Shown here piece by piece: positions 11,140-23,597 of a stretch of 64,000 bases of DNA. The notes below the pieces were generated by a model that searched no databases, was not told where the DNA came from, and worked only from the letters and a program-made list of their open reading frames with translations. The position numbers were made by a program, and so were the translations under genes. Each line of letters starts with the position of its first letter. The first letter of the stretch is position 1. This DNA comes from Tragulus kanchil (lineage: Eukaryota; Chordata; Mammalia; Artiodactyla; Tragulidae), in assembly GCA_022376925.1 (NCBI GenBank), contig JAIOJX010000004.1:122103123-122167122 (forward strand), in the 5' to 3' direction.

Positions 11140-11153
11140 AAACTCTGAGTCTA

Positions 11154-11345
11154 ACAAATGTAATAGTGAGAGGAAGAAGTCAGGAACAGAAGTTACATAC
11201 TGCCTGATTCCTTTTATAGAAAGCCCATACAAGCAAAACTAAAATATACCATTAAAATTCAGAAAAGTGATTATTTTGGAAAGGAGAACCATGACTACAA
11301 GGCAGCACAATAGGAACTTTGGAAGGCTAATTGCTAACACTCTGG
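11154..11345 (+). mobile_element. L1M 3' relic, right part
   Basis: Continues the L1 relic after the SINE pair: CTGCCTGATTCCTTTTATAG and GTGATTATTTTGGAAAGGAG resemble L1 3' UTR text. Followed by a T run at 11350. Confidence 0.55.
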
Positions 11346-11467
11346 GTTGTTTTTTTTTTTTTTTAATGATCTCCAGGCTAATTTGTTTCCATTATATTCA
11401 GTTGGATTCAAGCAGCTACCATTCTCAAAACATTTTTGGAATTTGTAGATGTATAAAAATGCAGTGA

Positions 11468-11789
11468 GGGCTTCCCTGGTGGTCCAGTGGGTAAGGGCAC
11501 TGCCTTGCAGTGCAGGGGGCGCTGGTTCCATCCCTGGCCTGGGAAGATCCCATGTGCCGTGGAACAGTTGGACCAATGTGTCCAATTACTGAGCCGGAGC
11601 TCTGACGCGCAAGCGCCCACAGCCGGTGCTCTGCAACAACGGAGGCCACCGTGATGGGAGGCCCACACAGGCCAAAGAACAAAGATGGATGAAAATAGAC
11701 AAATGAAAGACCAATAGAAGTAGCCCGCCTCCTCCCCTCCCTCCCTACCCCTGCCCCCAAAATAAATAAAAATAAATAAATCTTTAAAA
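11468..11789 (+). mobile_element. family-A SINE (copy 5)
   Basis: Exact 13-bp target-site duplication AAAAATGCAGTGA at 11455-11467 and 11790-11802. The hairpin arms are mutated relative to copy 3. The tail is (AAAT)n then TCTTTAAAAA. Confidence 0.92.
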
Positions 11790-12592
11790 AAAAATGCAGT
11801 GAGAGTGATGAGGACAAACTAATGATTAATTATAATCCAAATTTATAGGTGGATATATGAAGCACACTTTATGAGTAATAATATTTAAGCAAACCCTACT
11901 AATCATACATCATGGCAAACAATTTTAATGTATCAAATGCAAATATTAAATCTACATAGAATATGCCATCTATCTGGTGATTACACTGGCTGTCTCAGAT
12001 TGAGACTATCTCTTATGTGGTAAAGAGGAAAGCTTCTATCACCTTCATCATAAAATGTTAATGCGTGAAAACTTGCAAAAAAATCTTCCAGATGAGAGAA
12101 AATTTACTACAAGTGAACTTAAAATACGTAGCTTACATCTCTCATTATATGAAAAATAAAAACAAATGTAACAGAATAAGTGGTGGCAAACCAATATAAA
12201 GGTAATCTGATGAGTTTACTATAAACTCCAAATAAAGGAAACGGAAAGAACTGATCCAAAACAGAGATAACTATGAATAGACCTTATTTTCCTATTGTCT
12301 GTAAAAAAGCAAATAATTTTCCTATTGTTCATAAAAAGTCAAGTTGTGTAACTAATGAAAATAAGTGAACATCAAGTATTTGTAAAGGAGTTGTTTCAAA
12401 AAGGAAAGGGGAACCATGACTACAAGGCAGCACAATAGGAACTTTGGAAGGCTAATTGCTAACACTCTGGGTTGTTTTTTTTTTTTTTTAATGATCTCCA
12501 GGCTAATTTGTTTCCATTATATTCAGTTGGATTCAAGCAGCTACCATTCTCAAAACATTTTTGGAATTTGTAGATGTATAAAAATGCAGTGA

Positions 12593-12914
12593 GGGCTTCC
12601 CTGGTGGTCCAGTGGGTAAGGGCACTGCCTTGCAGTGCAGGGGGCGCTGGTTCCATCCCTGGCCTGGGAAGATCCCATGTGCCGTGGAACAGTTGGACCA
12701 ATGTGTCCAATTACTGAGCCGGAGCTCTGACGCGCAAGCGCCCACAGCCGGTGCTCTGCAACAACGGAGGCCACCGTGATGGGAGGCCCACACAGGCCAA
12801 AGAACAAAGATGGATGAAAATAGACAAATGAAAGACCAATAGAAGTAGCCCGCCTCCTCCCCTCCCTCCCTACCCCTGCCCCCAAAATAAATAAAAATAA
12901 ATAAATCTTTAAAA
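12593..12914 (+). mobile_element. family-A SINE, D5 second copy
   Basis: Same insertion as 11468 at offset 1125. Confidence 0.9.
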
Positions 12915-13129
12915 AAAAATGCAGTGAGAGTGATGAGGACAAACTAATGATTAATTATAATCCAAATTTATAGGTGGATATATGAAGCACACTTTATGAG
13001 TAATAATATTTAAGCAAACCCTACTAATCATACATCATGGCAAACAATTTTAATGTATCAAATGCAAATATTAAATCTACATAGAATATGCCATCTATCT
13101 GGTGATTACACTGGCTGTCTCAGATTGAG

Positions 13130-15331
13130 ACTATCTCTTATGTGGTAAAGAGGAAAGCTTCTATCACCTTCATCATAAAATGTTAATGCATGAAAACTTG
13201 CAAAAACATCTTCCAGATGAGAGAAAATTTACTACAAGTGAACTTAAAATACGTAGCTTACATCTCTCATTATATGAAAAATAAAAACAAATGTAACAGA
13301 ATAAGTGGTGGCAAACCAATATAAAGGTAATCTGATGAGTTTACTATAAACTCCAAATAAAGGGAAACGGGAAAGAACTGATCCAAAACAGAGATAACTA
13401 TGAATAGACCTTATTTTCCTATTGTCTGTAAAAAAGCAAATAATTTTCCTATTGTTCATAAAAAGTCAAGTTGTGTAACTAATGAAAATAAGTGAACATC
13501 AAGTATTTGTAAAGGAGTTGTTTCAAAAAGAAAAGCCAAGTTGACTTTAAACTATTATTAACTTGAGCTTCCCAAAGGGATTATTTGTTTTTAGGTTGTT
13601 GTTATTATTATTTGTTGTTTAAAAAGTGATGTGACAGACTTTATTCATTAAGCAAAACAATCTTATGTTCTTATTTCCTGTCCTTTCTGGTAAATACTGC
13701 ACCAAATTCTTTTATTGATCATTTTTATTCCCTTAACACAGTAGATCAGGCTTTTTTCCCTATTTTCTCTTCTCTTGTTCATTAAATATTTCTAAAGTAA
13801 TAATAGGTAGATAATAACAATGAACATATATCATGTGATAACTGTAGGTCAGTCATTCTTTCAAACACACTATATATAATAATTCATTTAACCCTCAGAA
13901 CAACCTGATGGGGTAGGTGATATTATCATCCCCATTGGAAGGATGAAGAAAACGAAGACACAGGGGATTTACGTTATATCCCAAGGTCATCCAGTTAATG
14001 TGTAATACAGCAATATAAAATAACCATGAAGGTTAATTATTCACCACATGATGAAAAAAATATGTAAAATTTAAAATGCAAAAGCTATGCCTATAGTACA
14101 AACAACATTCTGACAATGTTGAATTATTTAACCTGGAATCATCTTCTACCAAATTATCTATTCATATAATAACAAATTACTGTAAAGTTAAGACAGAAAA
14201 GTCCCTATGTTTCTACCCTGGAAGAGATGAACTATCTCTTATGTGGTAAAGAGGAAAGCTTCTATCACCTTCATCATAAAATGTTAATGCATGAAAACTT
14301 GCAAAAACATCTTCCAGATGAGAGAAAATTTACTACAAGTGAACTTAAAATACGTAGCTTACATCTCTCATTATATGAAAAATAAAAACAAATGTAACAG
14401 AATAAGTGGTGGCAAACCAATATAAAGGTAATCTGATGAGTTTACTATAAACTCCAAAAAAAGGGGAAACGGAAAGAACTGATCCAAAACAGAGATAACT
14501 ATGAATAGACCTTATTTTCCTATTGTCTGTAAAAAAGCAAATAATTTTCCTATTGTTCATAAAAAGTCAAGTTGTGTAACTAATGAAAATAAGTGAACAT
14601 CAAGTATTTGTAAAGGAGTTGTTTCAAAAAGAAAAGCCAAGTTGACTTTAAACTATTATTAACTTGAGCTTCCCAAAGGGATTATTTGTTTTTAGGTTGT
14701 TGTTATTATTATTTGTTGTTTAAAAAGTGATGTGACAGACTTTATTCATTAAGCAAAACAATCTTATGTTCTTATTTCCTGTCCTTTCTGGTAAATACTG
14801 CACCAAATTCTTTTATTGATCATTTTTATTCCCTTAACACAGTAGATCAGGCTTTTTTCCCTATTTTCTCTTCTCTTGTTCATTAAATATTTCTAAAGTA
14901 ATAATAGGTAGATAATAACAATGAACATATATCATGTGATAACTGTAGGTCAGTCATTCTTTCAAACACACTATATATAATAATTCATTTAACCCTCAGA
15001 ACAACCTGATGGGGTAGGTGATATTATCATCCCCATTGGAAGGATGAAGAAAACGAAGACACAGGGGATTTACGTTATATCCCAAGGTCATCCAGTTAAT
15101 GTGTAATACAGCAATATAAAATAACCATGAAGGTTAATTATTCACCACATGATGAAAAAAATATGTAAAATTTAAAAATGCAAAAGCTATGCCTATAGTA
15201 CAAACAACATTCTGACAATGTTGAATTATTTAACCTGGAATCATCTTCTACCAAATTATCTATTCATATAATAACAAATTACTGTAAAGTTAAGACAGAA
15301 AAAGTCCCTATGTTTCTACCCTGGAAGAGAA
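13130..15331. repeat. tandem duplication D6 (1101 bp x2)
   Basis: 13130-14230 is repeated as 14231-15331. It overlaps D5, so the region starting ACTATCTCTTATG occurs three times (about 12005, 13130, 14231). The three copies of one short tract differ only in A and G run lengths. Confidence 0.96.
13830..14010 (-). mobile_element. MIR relic (antisense)
   Basis: Antisense MIR pattern: AACCCTCAGAACAACCTGAT, GGTGATATTATCATCCCCAT, GGAAGGATGAAGAAAACGAA and CCAAGGTCATCCAGTTAATG. Ancient. Duplicated at about 14931-15111 by D6. Confidence 0.8.
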
Positions 15332-15889
15332 TGGGGGCATTTTATTTTAAAGACTCTATCAGCTAAAATATTCTCCTTAAGCAGAAATGAATATGATAAA
15401 ACTAATATTGTAGAGTGTTGTAATCAACGCGAAAAGATTTTGAGAAATCTTCTCAAAGTTCCATAGGGACCTGCTTCAAAAAAGCGGCCCAATCTGCAAG
15501 GGTCTCCTCATCAGTGAAACCATTAGCACCTTTGTTGATAATCAAATGAGTAGACAAATAATATAATATAAAATGGGTAAGTACCCTCTATCAAAAAGGG
15601 GAAATACAGGCTGACTGAATATTATCCTTAGCATCCCTCTTCCTCACAGCCTGAGCAGATGAACTCTGAAATAAACTTGCTAAAGAATATGGTCAACATC
15701 TGCAGAATTTAGGAAGAGATTAGATAAAGCCTGGTAGGAATGATGGTGACTCATCCTGGAAAATAAAGAGACCCACAGCAAGAGGTGACTGTGTACACAG
15801 GATACATACACAGAGACAAACAGTGAAAGAAAAGCAAAACATTGCATGATTGTACAATTCATTTTAAAAAGAGAATCAATTTTTAGCTC
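15332..15889. other. gene-free interval
   Basis: No repeat or gene signature recognised. Confidence 0.45.
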
Positions 15890-16394
15890 TTACTTAACAT
15901 AATAAAAAATGGTCAAGTTTAAAGTAAATAATTTGTAAAACATAAGCCTAAGAAGTCATATAAATTAAAAATGAACACTGTAAACCCTAGAGTAACCTTT
16001 AAATTAACAGAACAAAGTATATCTAAATGAGACAACAAAGGAGATAAAATGGAAAACTGAAAATATACTCAATCCACAAAAAGACAATAAAGGAGGGAAA
16101 AAGAGACCAAAAAATAAAACATTTAGAACAAAATAAAAGTAAAAAACAATAGATTTGTATCCAAAATTTTTTTAAAATATATAAAAAATAAATGGTCTAA
16201 ATATTTGCATTTAATATTTAATAATAACTGTCTCTATTTAGAAACAACATGGTCATATACATCAAAAATTATGAGAAACTCACAGAAGAGTTCTTAGCAC
16301 TAATAAGTAAAGTTAGCAAGATGGCAGAATACACGGCTCATCTGGAAAAATCAACTGTCTTTCGATACACCAACAAAGAAAAATGAAGTTTAAA

Positions 16395-16419
16395 TACACA
16401 CACACACACACACACACAC
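16395..16419. repeat. (CA)n microsatellite
   Basis: About 12 CA units immediately left of an antisense Bov-A, the usual position of a microsatellite grown from a SINE end. Confidence 0.95.
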
Positions 16420-16424
16420 GTGTG

Positions 16425-16557
16425 CTGGTGGTAGTTTAGTTGCTTAGTAGTATTCGACTCTTGCAACTCCATGCACTGTAGTCCACCAGGCTCCTCTGTC
16501 CATGGGATTTCCCAGGCAAGAATACTGAAGTGGGTTGCCATTTCCTTCTCCAGAGAT
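16425..16557 (-). mobile_element. Bov-A SINE monomer (antisense)
   Basis: Antisense Bov-A: TAGTCCACCAGGCTCCTCTG, TCCATGGGATTTCCCAGGC and TTGCCATTTCCTTCTCCAG. A single monomer, not the Bov-A2 dimer. Confidence 0.85.
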
Positions 16558-17204
16558 ATATACAAATACATGTACACATATGTATATGCAAAAAATGACA
16601 TCTAAATGCTTCAAATATTTAGGTATAAATTTAAGAAACTAAGTGCAAGACCTGCACAATGAAAGCCACAAAGCACTGCTGAGAGAACTTAAAGAAGACC
16701 TAAATAAACGGAGAGCTTTTATGATGTTCATGAATTTAAATACTGAAGATTGTTAAGATGTTAGTTGATAAGTTGATCCATAGATTCAGCATGAGCTCAT
16801 TCAAAATCTCAGCAAAGTTGGTGGAGGTTTTTTGGAGGGGAAAGGTATTTGTTTTAGTTATTTTTTAATAGTAATTGAAAGCTGATTCTATAATTTACAT
16901 ATAATGGAAATCCAATGTATTTAGATTAACCAAAACATTGCTCAAAAAGAACAAGGATGAGGGTTCACATTACTTGATTTTAAGACTTACTATAAAGCTA
17001 CAGTAATCACAGCAATACAACAATGGCATAAGGATATGCTATTGAAAATTAAATACAATAAAGAGTTCAGAAATCAACCTACAGATATGTGACTAATGGA
17101 TTTTTGAAAAGATACCAAAAGAATTCAATGGAGTATTTTCCTTAACAATTGATGCCAAAGCAACTGAATAGCCATGTTACCCGTGAAAACTTACATTACC
17201 ATAT

Positions 17205-17426
17205 GTAAAATAGATAGCCAATGGGAATTTACTGTATGAATCAGAGAACTCAAACGGGGCCCTCTGTAATAACCTGGAGGGGTGGGTGGGGAGGAAGACA
17301 GGAGGGAGGTTCAAGAGAGAGAGTACAAGTGTATACCTATGGCTGATTCATGTTGATGTTTGGCAGAAACCAACAAAATTCTATAAAGCAATTATCCTTC
17401 AATTAAAAATTAAATAAATTTTAAAA
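17205..17426 (+). mobile_element. L1_BT-like 3' end, 5'-truncated
   Basis: Matches the ruminant L1 3' UTR: GGGAATTTACTGTATGAATC, ACCTGGAGGGGTGGGTGGGG, CTATGGCTGATTCATGTTGA and AAGCAATTATCCTTCAATTA. It sits inside the older L1M relic. No clear target-site duplication was found. Confidence 0.85.
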
Positions 17427-17825
17427 AAGAATCATAACCATTACTTCATATTACACACAGAAATGAAGTACAAAGAAAATGGGTCAGAGACCTAAGCACA
17501 GAAGTCCAAATACTATAACACTTCTAAAATAACACATAGGAGAAAATAGTTCTAAACATAAGTTAATCAAAAATTTCTTAAAAAACAACAATATCAAATA
17601 AAGCATGTGAGCATGCACAGACACACACACACACAAAACTATGAACTGTAAAGAAAAAAACAATAATCTAGGCTTCATCAAATTAAACAATAGTACTTTT
17701 CAAAATATGCCATTAAGAAAACTAAAAGGCAGGCCACAAAATGGGAAAAAATACTTCCAGTATTTTCTGACAAAGAACATTGTATCCAGAAAACAAAAAT
17801 AACCCTTAAAACTCAGTAACACATA

Positions 17826-17955
17826 TTGAAAAGGAAATGGCAACCCAATCAATCCAGTATGCTTGCCTAGGAAATCCCATGGACAGAAGAACCTGGTGGG
17901 CTACAGTTCATGGGGTCACAAAACAGTTGAACACAACAGAACAACTAAATAACAA
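17826..17955 (+). mobile_element. Bov-A SINE monomer
   Basis: CAGTATGCTTGCCTAGGAAA, TCCCATGGACAGAAGAACC and TGGTGGGCTACAGTTCATGG, then a degraded end. A monomer nested in L1M. Confidence 0.85.
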
Positions 17956-18563
17956 TAATATAAGAGGAAAGACAGGAGGGTTGAATCTATATTTTACTCC
18001 AAATCTACTAAGTTAATTCTGAAAAGGAGGATTCAATGACTTAATTTTGAGAAGGAAAATCCAATGACAGAACTTATGCAAGGAAATGGCCTGGACCTGC
18101 TAAAATACAGGTTGTAATTTCCATAGCATTCAAGACAAACAGAAAAATGAAAGCTCTTTAAGAAGAAACCTCAACTTTTCTCCCATTCATATGATCAGCC
18201 CTGTCATGGGGTATTACCTCACACTTCTGGAATTGATTACTCCTGAATTGCAAATGTAAAACACACACTGAGCTTCAAAGACTTGACAAAGCATGTAAAT
18301 TACCCCATTTTTTCTCTTGATTACATGTTGAAATTACAATATTTTGGATATATTGGGTTAAATAAAATATAATGCTATTAATAAAAGTACAAAAAAAAGA
18401 ACTCAGTGACAAACAGTCTATAATTATTTTACTTTGGAAGACTTGAACAAACTCATTAGAAAAGACATATATATGGCCAAAAACCATGTGAAAAGATGCC
18501 TCATCACCACTGGTCATCAGAAAATGGCACATTTAAATTACAATGAGCCAACATTACATGCTC

Positions 18564-19258
18564 ATTGGAAGGTTAAAAAAAATTAAGTGATAGCAACAAG
18601 TGTTGGCAAGAAAGTAGAGCACCTGGAACTCTCATACATTGATGATAAAATGTAAATGGTACAACCACTTGGGAAAACATTTTGACAGTTGATCATAGAG
18701 TTAAAAGTTAACCATCTGAATGAAAGATTCTACTTCTGATATTTAGCAAGAGTAATTAAAGCATGTGTCTACTGAGAGACTTGAACATGTATTCATAGTT
18801 CAAAACTAGAAGCAATCCAAATGTCCAACAACATGTAAATGGATAGATAAAAGGCGATCTATTCAAACAATGAGATATAATTCAGCCAAAAAGGAATGCA
18901 ACTGCAAATACACATAACATGGATGTATTGCCAAAACTAAACACTTAGCAAAAAGAGGACAAAAATGTACATACTTTATGATTCTATTTGAATGAAACTG
19001 TAAAAACAGCAAATTACTCTGTACTCCTATAAAGCACATCAGTAGTTGTATAATCTAGTGGAATAATAATGGACTACAAAGGGAATGAGAAAAAAAATGG
19101 CAATAATGTAAACATTATAAATTTTAGTGAAGTTATGGTTATACATTTATATACATACATGTATATAATACACACACATGTATTGGTCAAACTCATCTAA
19201 ATATATCTATTAAAGTTACTTCATTTATTGTATATATCTCAATAAGGTTGATTTTAAA
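18564..19258 (+). mobile_element. L1M 3' end
   Basis: Late ORF2 and 3' UTR of an old L1: AACAAGTGTTGGCAAGAAAG, CATACATTGATGATAAAATG, CAATCCAAATGTCCAACAAC, ATTCAGCCAAAAAGGAATGC, and terminal TATATATCTCAATAAGGTTG. Duplicated at 19693-20387 by D7. Confidence 0.85.
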
Positions 19259-20821
19259 AAGGAAAATATTTACTCTATGCATCAACAATAAAATAAAAAC
19301 TCTGAATCACAAAGTGATCTGAATAACTAAAATAGACCAAATAGTCTAACTGAAAACTCAGATTATTCTCCATCCATTTGTTCATTCCACAGTATGGTCT
19401 ATAAATCCTACTTTGGTTAAGCTGGAGTTCTTGTCCCAGAGTCTTTAAACTACATGGTCCTGAGTTAGAATTGGCTAAAAAGGATTGTGCATGAGACTTG
19501 GAAGGCAGAAATGAGGCAAAAGCCTTATTACTGAAGGTCATTGTGGTTAGATGGAGTGATGGACCCAGAAGGGACCCATGGCTTCTATATTGTCTTGGCT
19601 CTTTTCAATCACATATCCAGCTCCTCTCCCAACTACTGACATTGTAGCCCAGAGACACCACCAAATGCTTGGTGTAGGACCACAAAAGTGCTATTGGAAG
19701 GTTAAAAAAAATTAAGTGATAGCAACAAGTGTTGGCAAGAAAGTAGAGCACCTGGAACTCTCATACATTGATGATAAAATGTAAATGGTACAACCACTTG
19801 GGAAAACATTTTGACAGTTGATCATAGAGTTAAAAGTTAACCATCTGAATGAAAGATTCTACTTCTGATATTTAGCAAGAGTAATTAAAGCATGTGTCTA
19901 CTGAGAGACTTGAACATGTATTCATAGTTCAAAACTAGAAGCAATCCAAATGTCCAACAACATGTAAATGGATAGATAAAAGGCGATCTATTCAAACAAT
20001 GAGATATAATTCAGCCAAAAAGGAATGCAACTGCAAATACACATAACATGGATGTATTGCCAAAACTAAACACTTAGCAAAAAGAGGACAAAAATGTACA
20101 TACTTTATGATTCTATTTGAATGAAACTGTAAAAACAGCAAATTACTCTGTACTCCTATAAAGCACATCAGTAGTTGTATAATCTAGTGGAATAATAATG
20201 GACTACAAAGGGAATGAGAAAAAAAATGGCAATAATGTAAACATTATAAATTTTAGTGAAGTTATGGTTATACATTTATATACATACATGTATATAATAC
20301 ACACACATGTATTGGTCAAACTCATCTAAATATATCTATTAAAGTTACTTCATTTATTGTATATATCTCAATAAGGTTGATTTTAAAAAGGAAAATATTT
20401 ACTCTATGCATCAACAATAAAATAAAAACTCTGAATCACAAAGTGATCTGAATAACTAAAATAGACCAAATAGTCTAACTGAAAACTCAGATTATTCTCC
20501 ATCCATTTGTTCATTCCACAGTATGGTCTATAAATCCTACTTTGGTTAAGCTGGAGTTCTTGTCCCAGAGTCTTTAAACTACATGGTCCTGAGTTAGAAT
20601 TGGCTAAAAAGGATTGTGCATGAGACTTGGAAGGCAGAAATGAGGCAAAAGCCTTATTACTGAAGGTCATTGTGGTTAGATGGAGTGATGGACCCAGAAG
20701 GGACCCATGGCTTCTATATTGTCTTGGCTCTTTTCAATCACATATCCAGCTCCTCTCCCAACTACTGACATTGTAGCCCAGAGACACCACCAAATGCTTG
20801 GTGTAGGACCACAAAAGTGCT
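18564..20821. repeat. tandem duplication D7 (1129 bp x2)
   Basis: 18564-19692 is repeated as 19693-20821 at constant offset 1129. The junction shares GCTATTG/ATTGGAAGG. The unit carries the 3' end of the L1M relic plus about 400 bp beyond it. Confidence 0.97.
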
Positions 20822-21029
20822 ATTGACATAGAAGCACCATTCCCTCCTCCTCATATACTTTTGACTTCCACTGACATATGATTTCAGTAACTGAAACATG
20901 TTCCATTTCTCAGATGAGCTGATTATTTCTTCTCTGATCATCCAACTTCTCTCACAGACCTTAACTTTCCCACTACCCCCAATAATCATATAAGGTCTAA
21001 TAGGGATCCTTGGGTGGTGACGATCCCTG

Positions 21030-21155
21030 AGGAGAAAATGGCAACTCACTCCAGTATGCTTGCCTGAGAAATCCCATGGACAGAGGAGACTGGTGGGCTA
21101 CAGTCCATGGAGTAAAAAAGAGTTGGACATGACTAAGTAACTAACACTTTCACCT
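21030..21155 (+). mobile_element. Bov-A SINE monomer
   Basis: GAGGAGAAAATGGCAACTCA, CCAGTATGCTTGCCTGAGAA and AGAGTTGGACATGACTAAGT. Monomer. The D8 copy at about 22131-22255 differs slightly (CCCCTGGAGGAG versus CCCTGAGGAG). Confidence 0.85.
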
Positions 21156-21263
21156 GTAATAAACCTATGATAGGATTCAGAAAAAAAAAAAAAATTCTGT
21201 AAAGGGTCATAGAAGATATATTTTAGGATTTGTAAGCCAAAAAGATGAAATTAAAGATATTGG

Positions 21264-21510
21264 GGGCTTCCCTGGTGGCCCAGTGGGTAAGGACACCGCC
21301 TTGCTGTGCAAGGGGCGCCGGTTCGATCCCTGGCCTGGGAAGATCCCACGTGCCGCGGAGCAGCTGGACTGATGTGTCCAATTATCGAGCCGGAGCTCTG
21401 TGACGACAGAGGCCACCGTGATGGGAGGCCCACAGGAGCCAAAGAACAAGGACGGATGAAAATAGAGAAATGAAAGACCAATAGAAGTGGCCTGCCCATC
21501 CCCCTCCCTC
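21264..21510 (+). mobile_element. family-A SINE, truncated at D8 junction
   Basis: First physical copy of the 22364 insertion. It stops in the C-rich tract because the duplication junction falls there. It carries the short-body variant CGGAGCTCTGTGACGACAG. Confidence 0.85.
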
Positions 21511-22363
21511 AACAACAAAATAAGAACTCTGAATCACAAAGTGATCTGAATAACTAAAATAGACCAAATAGTCTAACTGAAAACTCAGATTATTCTCCAT
21601 CCATTTGTTCATTCCACAGTATGGTCTATAAATCCTACTTTGGTTAAGCTGGAGTTCTTGTCCCAGAGTCTTTAAACTACATGGTCCTGAGTTAGAATTG
21701 GCTAAAAAGGATTGTGCATGAGACTTGGAAGGCAGAAATGAGGCAAAAGCCTTATTACTGAAGGTCATTGTGGTTAGATGGAGTGATGGACCCAGAAGGG
21801 ACCCATGGCTTCTATATTGTCTTGGCTCTTTTCAATCACATATCCAGCTCCTCTCCCAACTACTGACATTGTAGCCCAGAGACACCACCAAATGCTTGGT
21901 GTAGGACCACAAAAGTGCTATTGACATAGAAGCACCATTCCCTCCTCCTCATATACTTTTGACTTCCACTGACATATGATTTCAGTAACTGAAACATGTT
22001 CCATTTCTCAGATGAGCTGATTATTTCTTCTCTGATCATCCAACTTCTCTCACAGACCTTAACTTTCCCACTACCCCCAATAATCATATAAGGTCTAATA
22101 GGGATCCTTGGGTGGTGACGATCCCCTGGAGGAGAAAATGGCAACCCACTCCAGTATGCTTGCCTGAGAAATCCCATGGACAGAGGAGACTGGTGGGCTA
22201 CAGTCCATGGAGTAAAAAAGAGTTGGACATGACTAAGTAACTAACACTTTCACCTGTAATAAACCTATGATAGGATTCAGAAAAAAAAAAAAAATTCTGT
22301 AAAGGGTCATAGAAGATATATTTTAGGATTTGTAAGCCAAAAAGATGAAATTAAAGATATTGG

Positions 22364-22659
22364 GGGCTTCCCTGGTGGCCCAGTGGGTAAGGACACCGCC
22401 TTGCTGTGCAAGGGGCGCCGGTTCGATCCCTGGCCTGGGAAGATCCCACGTGCCGCGGAGCAGCTGGACTGATGTGTCCAATTATCGAGCCGGAGCTCTG
22501 TGACGACAGAGGCCACCGTGATGGGAGGCCCACAGGAGCCAAAGAACAAGGACGGATGAAAATAGAGAAATGAAAGACCAATAGAAGTGGCCTGCCCATC
22601 CCCCTCCCTCCCCGCACCCTGCCAAAAGATAAATAAATAAAATAAATGTTTAAAAAAGA
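22364..22659 (+). mobile_element. family-A SINE (short-body variant)
   Basis: 12-bp target-site duplication AAAGATATTGGG at about 22353-22364 and 22660-22671, with a small overlap with the element's leading G run. The body lacks the hairpin segment: GAGCTCTG is joined directly to TGACGAC. Confidence 0.9.
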
Positions 22660-22671
22660 AAAGATATTGGG

Positions 22672-23084
22672 TAGGTTCTCATACAACAAAAGACAAACAA
22701 ATTTCCACAGTTTTTATTGATAATGAAGTAAAATAATCACAACTAAATAGAATTTTTATAATACAGTATCTATTGATTAGAAGAATGTAATTTCTTTTTT
22801 GTTGGGGAAAAATATTATCTTTAATATTAATATCTTTTATATTATCTTTAATTTGGATTCAAAGATATTGTTCCCTTACCCCTGAGCACACAATATTACT
22901 TGAGCATTTTCAACACTTACAAGGCATTTACAGAAGTCTATTAGATATTGTTCTTGATATTTGCTATTTAACATGTCATTAAATTGCAGATGAATTACTT
23001 CCAGTTGAACGAATGGGAGCTCCTAGGATTGCTGGGTTAAATGGATTTTGAAATAAAGAAATATCTTTATTAGCATCAAGGTCT
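22672..23084. other. gene-free AT-rich interval
   Basis: No supported feature. The right side may grade into the L1 relic that begins near 23085. Confidence 0.4.
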
Positions 23085-23597
23085 AAAAAGTGCTTCCAAG
23101 GAATGGGAAAAAATATTTGCAGTGCATATATCTGAGGAGGGAATAATTAATATAAAGAACTACAACTCGGGCTTCCCTCGTGGTCCAGTGGGTAAGGACA
23201 CCGCCTTGCAGTGCAAGGGGCGCTGGTTCGATCCCTGGCCTGGGAAGATCCCACGTGCCGCGGAGCAGCTGGACTGATGTGTCCAATTATCGAGCCGGAG
23301 CTCTGTGACGACAGAGGCCACCGCGATGGGAGGCCCACAGGAGCCAAAGAACAAAGACGGATGAAAACAGACAAACGAAAGACCAATAGAAGTAGCCCTC
23401 CTGCTCCCCTCCCTCCCCACCCCACCCCCCAAAATAAATAAATAAATAAATCTTAAAAAAAAATAAGAACTACAACTAAGCAACAGAAAAACACAACGCA
23501 AATTCAAAAATGAGCAAAGGATTTACTATTTCTCCCAAGAAGATACGCAAATGACTAAAAAGTACATGAAAAGATATTATTAGGGAAATTCAAAATC
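23085..23597 (+). mobile_element. L1M ORF2 relic
   Basis: AATGGGAAAAAATATTTGCA, AATGAGCAAAGGATTTACTA and GAAGATACGCAAATGACTAA are late-ORF2 L1 text, split by the family-A SINE at 23169. Frames are broken. Confidence 0.75.
23169..23464 (+). mobile_element. family-A SINE (short-body variant)
   Basis: Exact 13-bp target-site duplication AAGAACTACAACT at 23155-23167 and 23465-23477. It shares the hairpin-deletion body (GAGCTCTGTGACGACAG) with the SINE at 22364, so two independent loci carry this variant. Confidence 0.92.

Larger units (their letters stand above)
11278..13527. repeat. tandem duplication D5 (1125 bp x2)
   Basis: 11278-12402 is repeated as 12403-13527. The junction at 12401-12410 merges GTTTCAAAAAGG with GGAAAGGGGAACC. 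Differences include ATGCGTGAAAA versus ATGCATGAAAA and homopolymer lengths near 12229 and 13357. Confidence 0.96.
15890..18563 (+). mobile_element. L1M relic, ORF2 to 3' end (broken)
   Basis: Sense-strand old L1. The ORF2 5' region is visible near 15975-16200 (AACCCTAGAGTAACC, AATAAATGGTCTAAA), then an internal deletion to reverse-transcriptase 3' sequence (16600-17180) and late ORF2 (17450-18560). All frames are closed by stops. It is interrupted by a Bov-A (16425), an L1_BT 3' end (17205) and another Bov-A (17826). It continues through D7 to about 20400. Confidence 0.8.
20412..22607. repeat. tandem duplication D8 (1098 bp x2)
   Basis: 20412-21509 is repeated as 21510-22607. The left copy breaks inside the C-rich tract of a family-A SINE. 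The right copy completes that SINE. It overlaps D7, so the stretch after CTGAATCACAAAGTGATCTG is present three times (19302, 20431, 21529). Confidence 0.95.
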
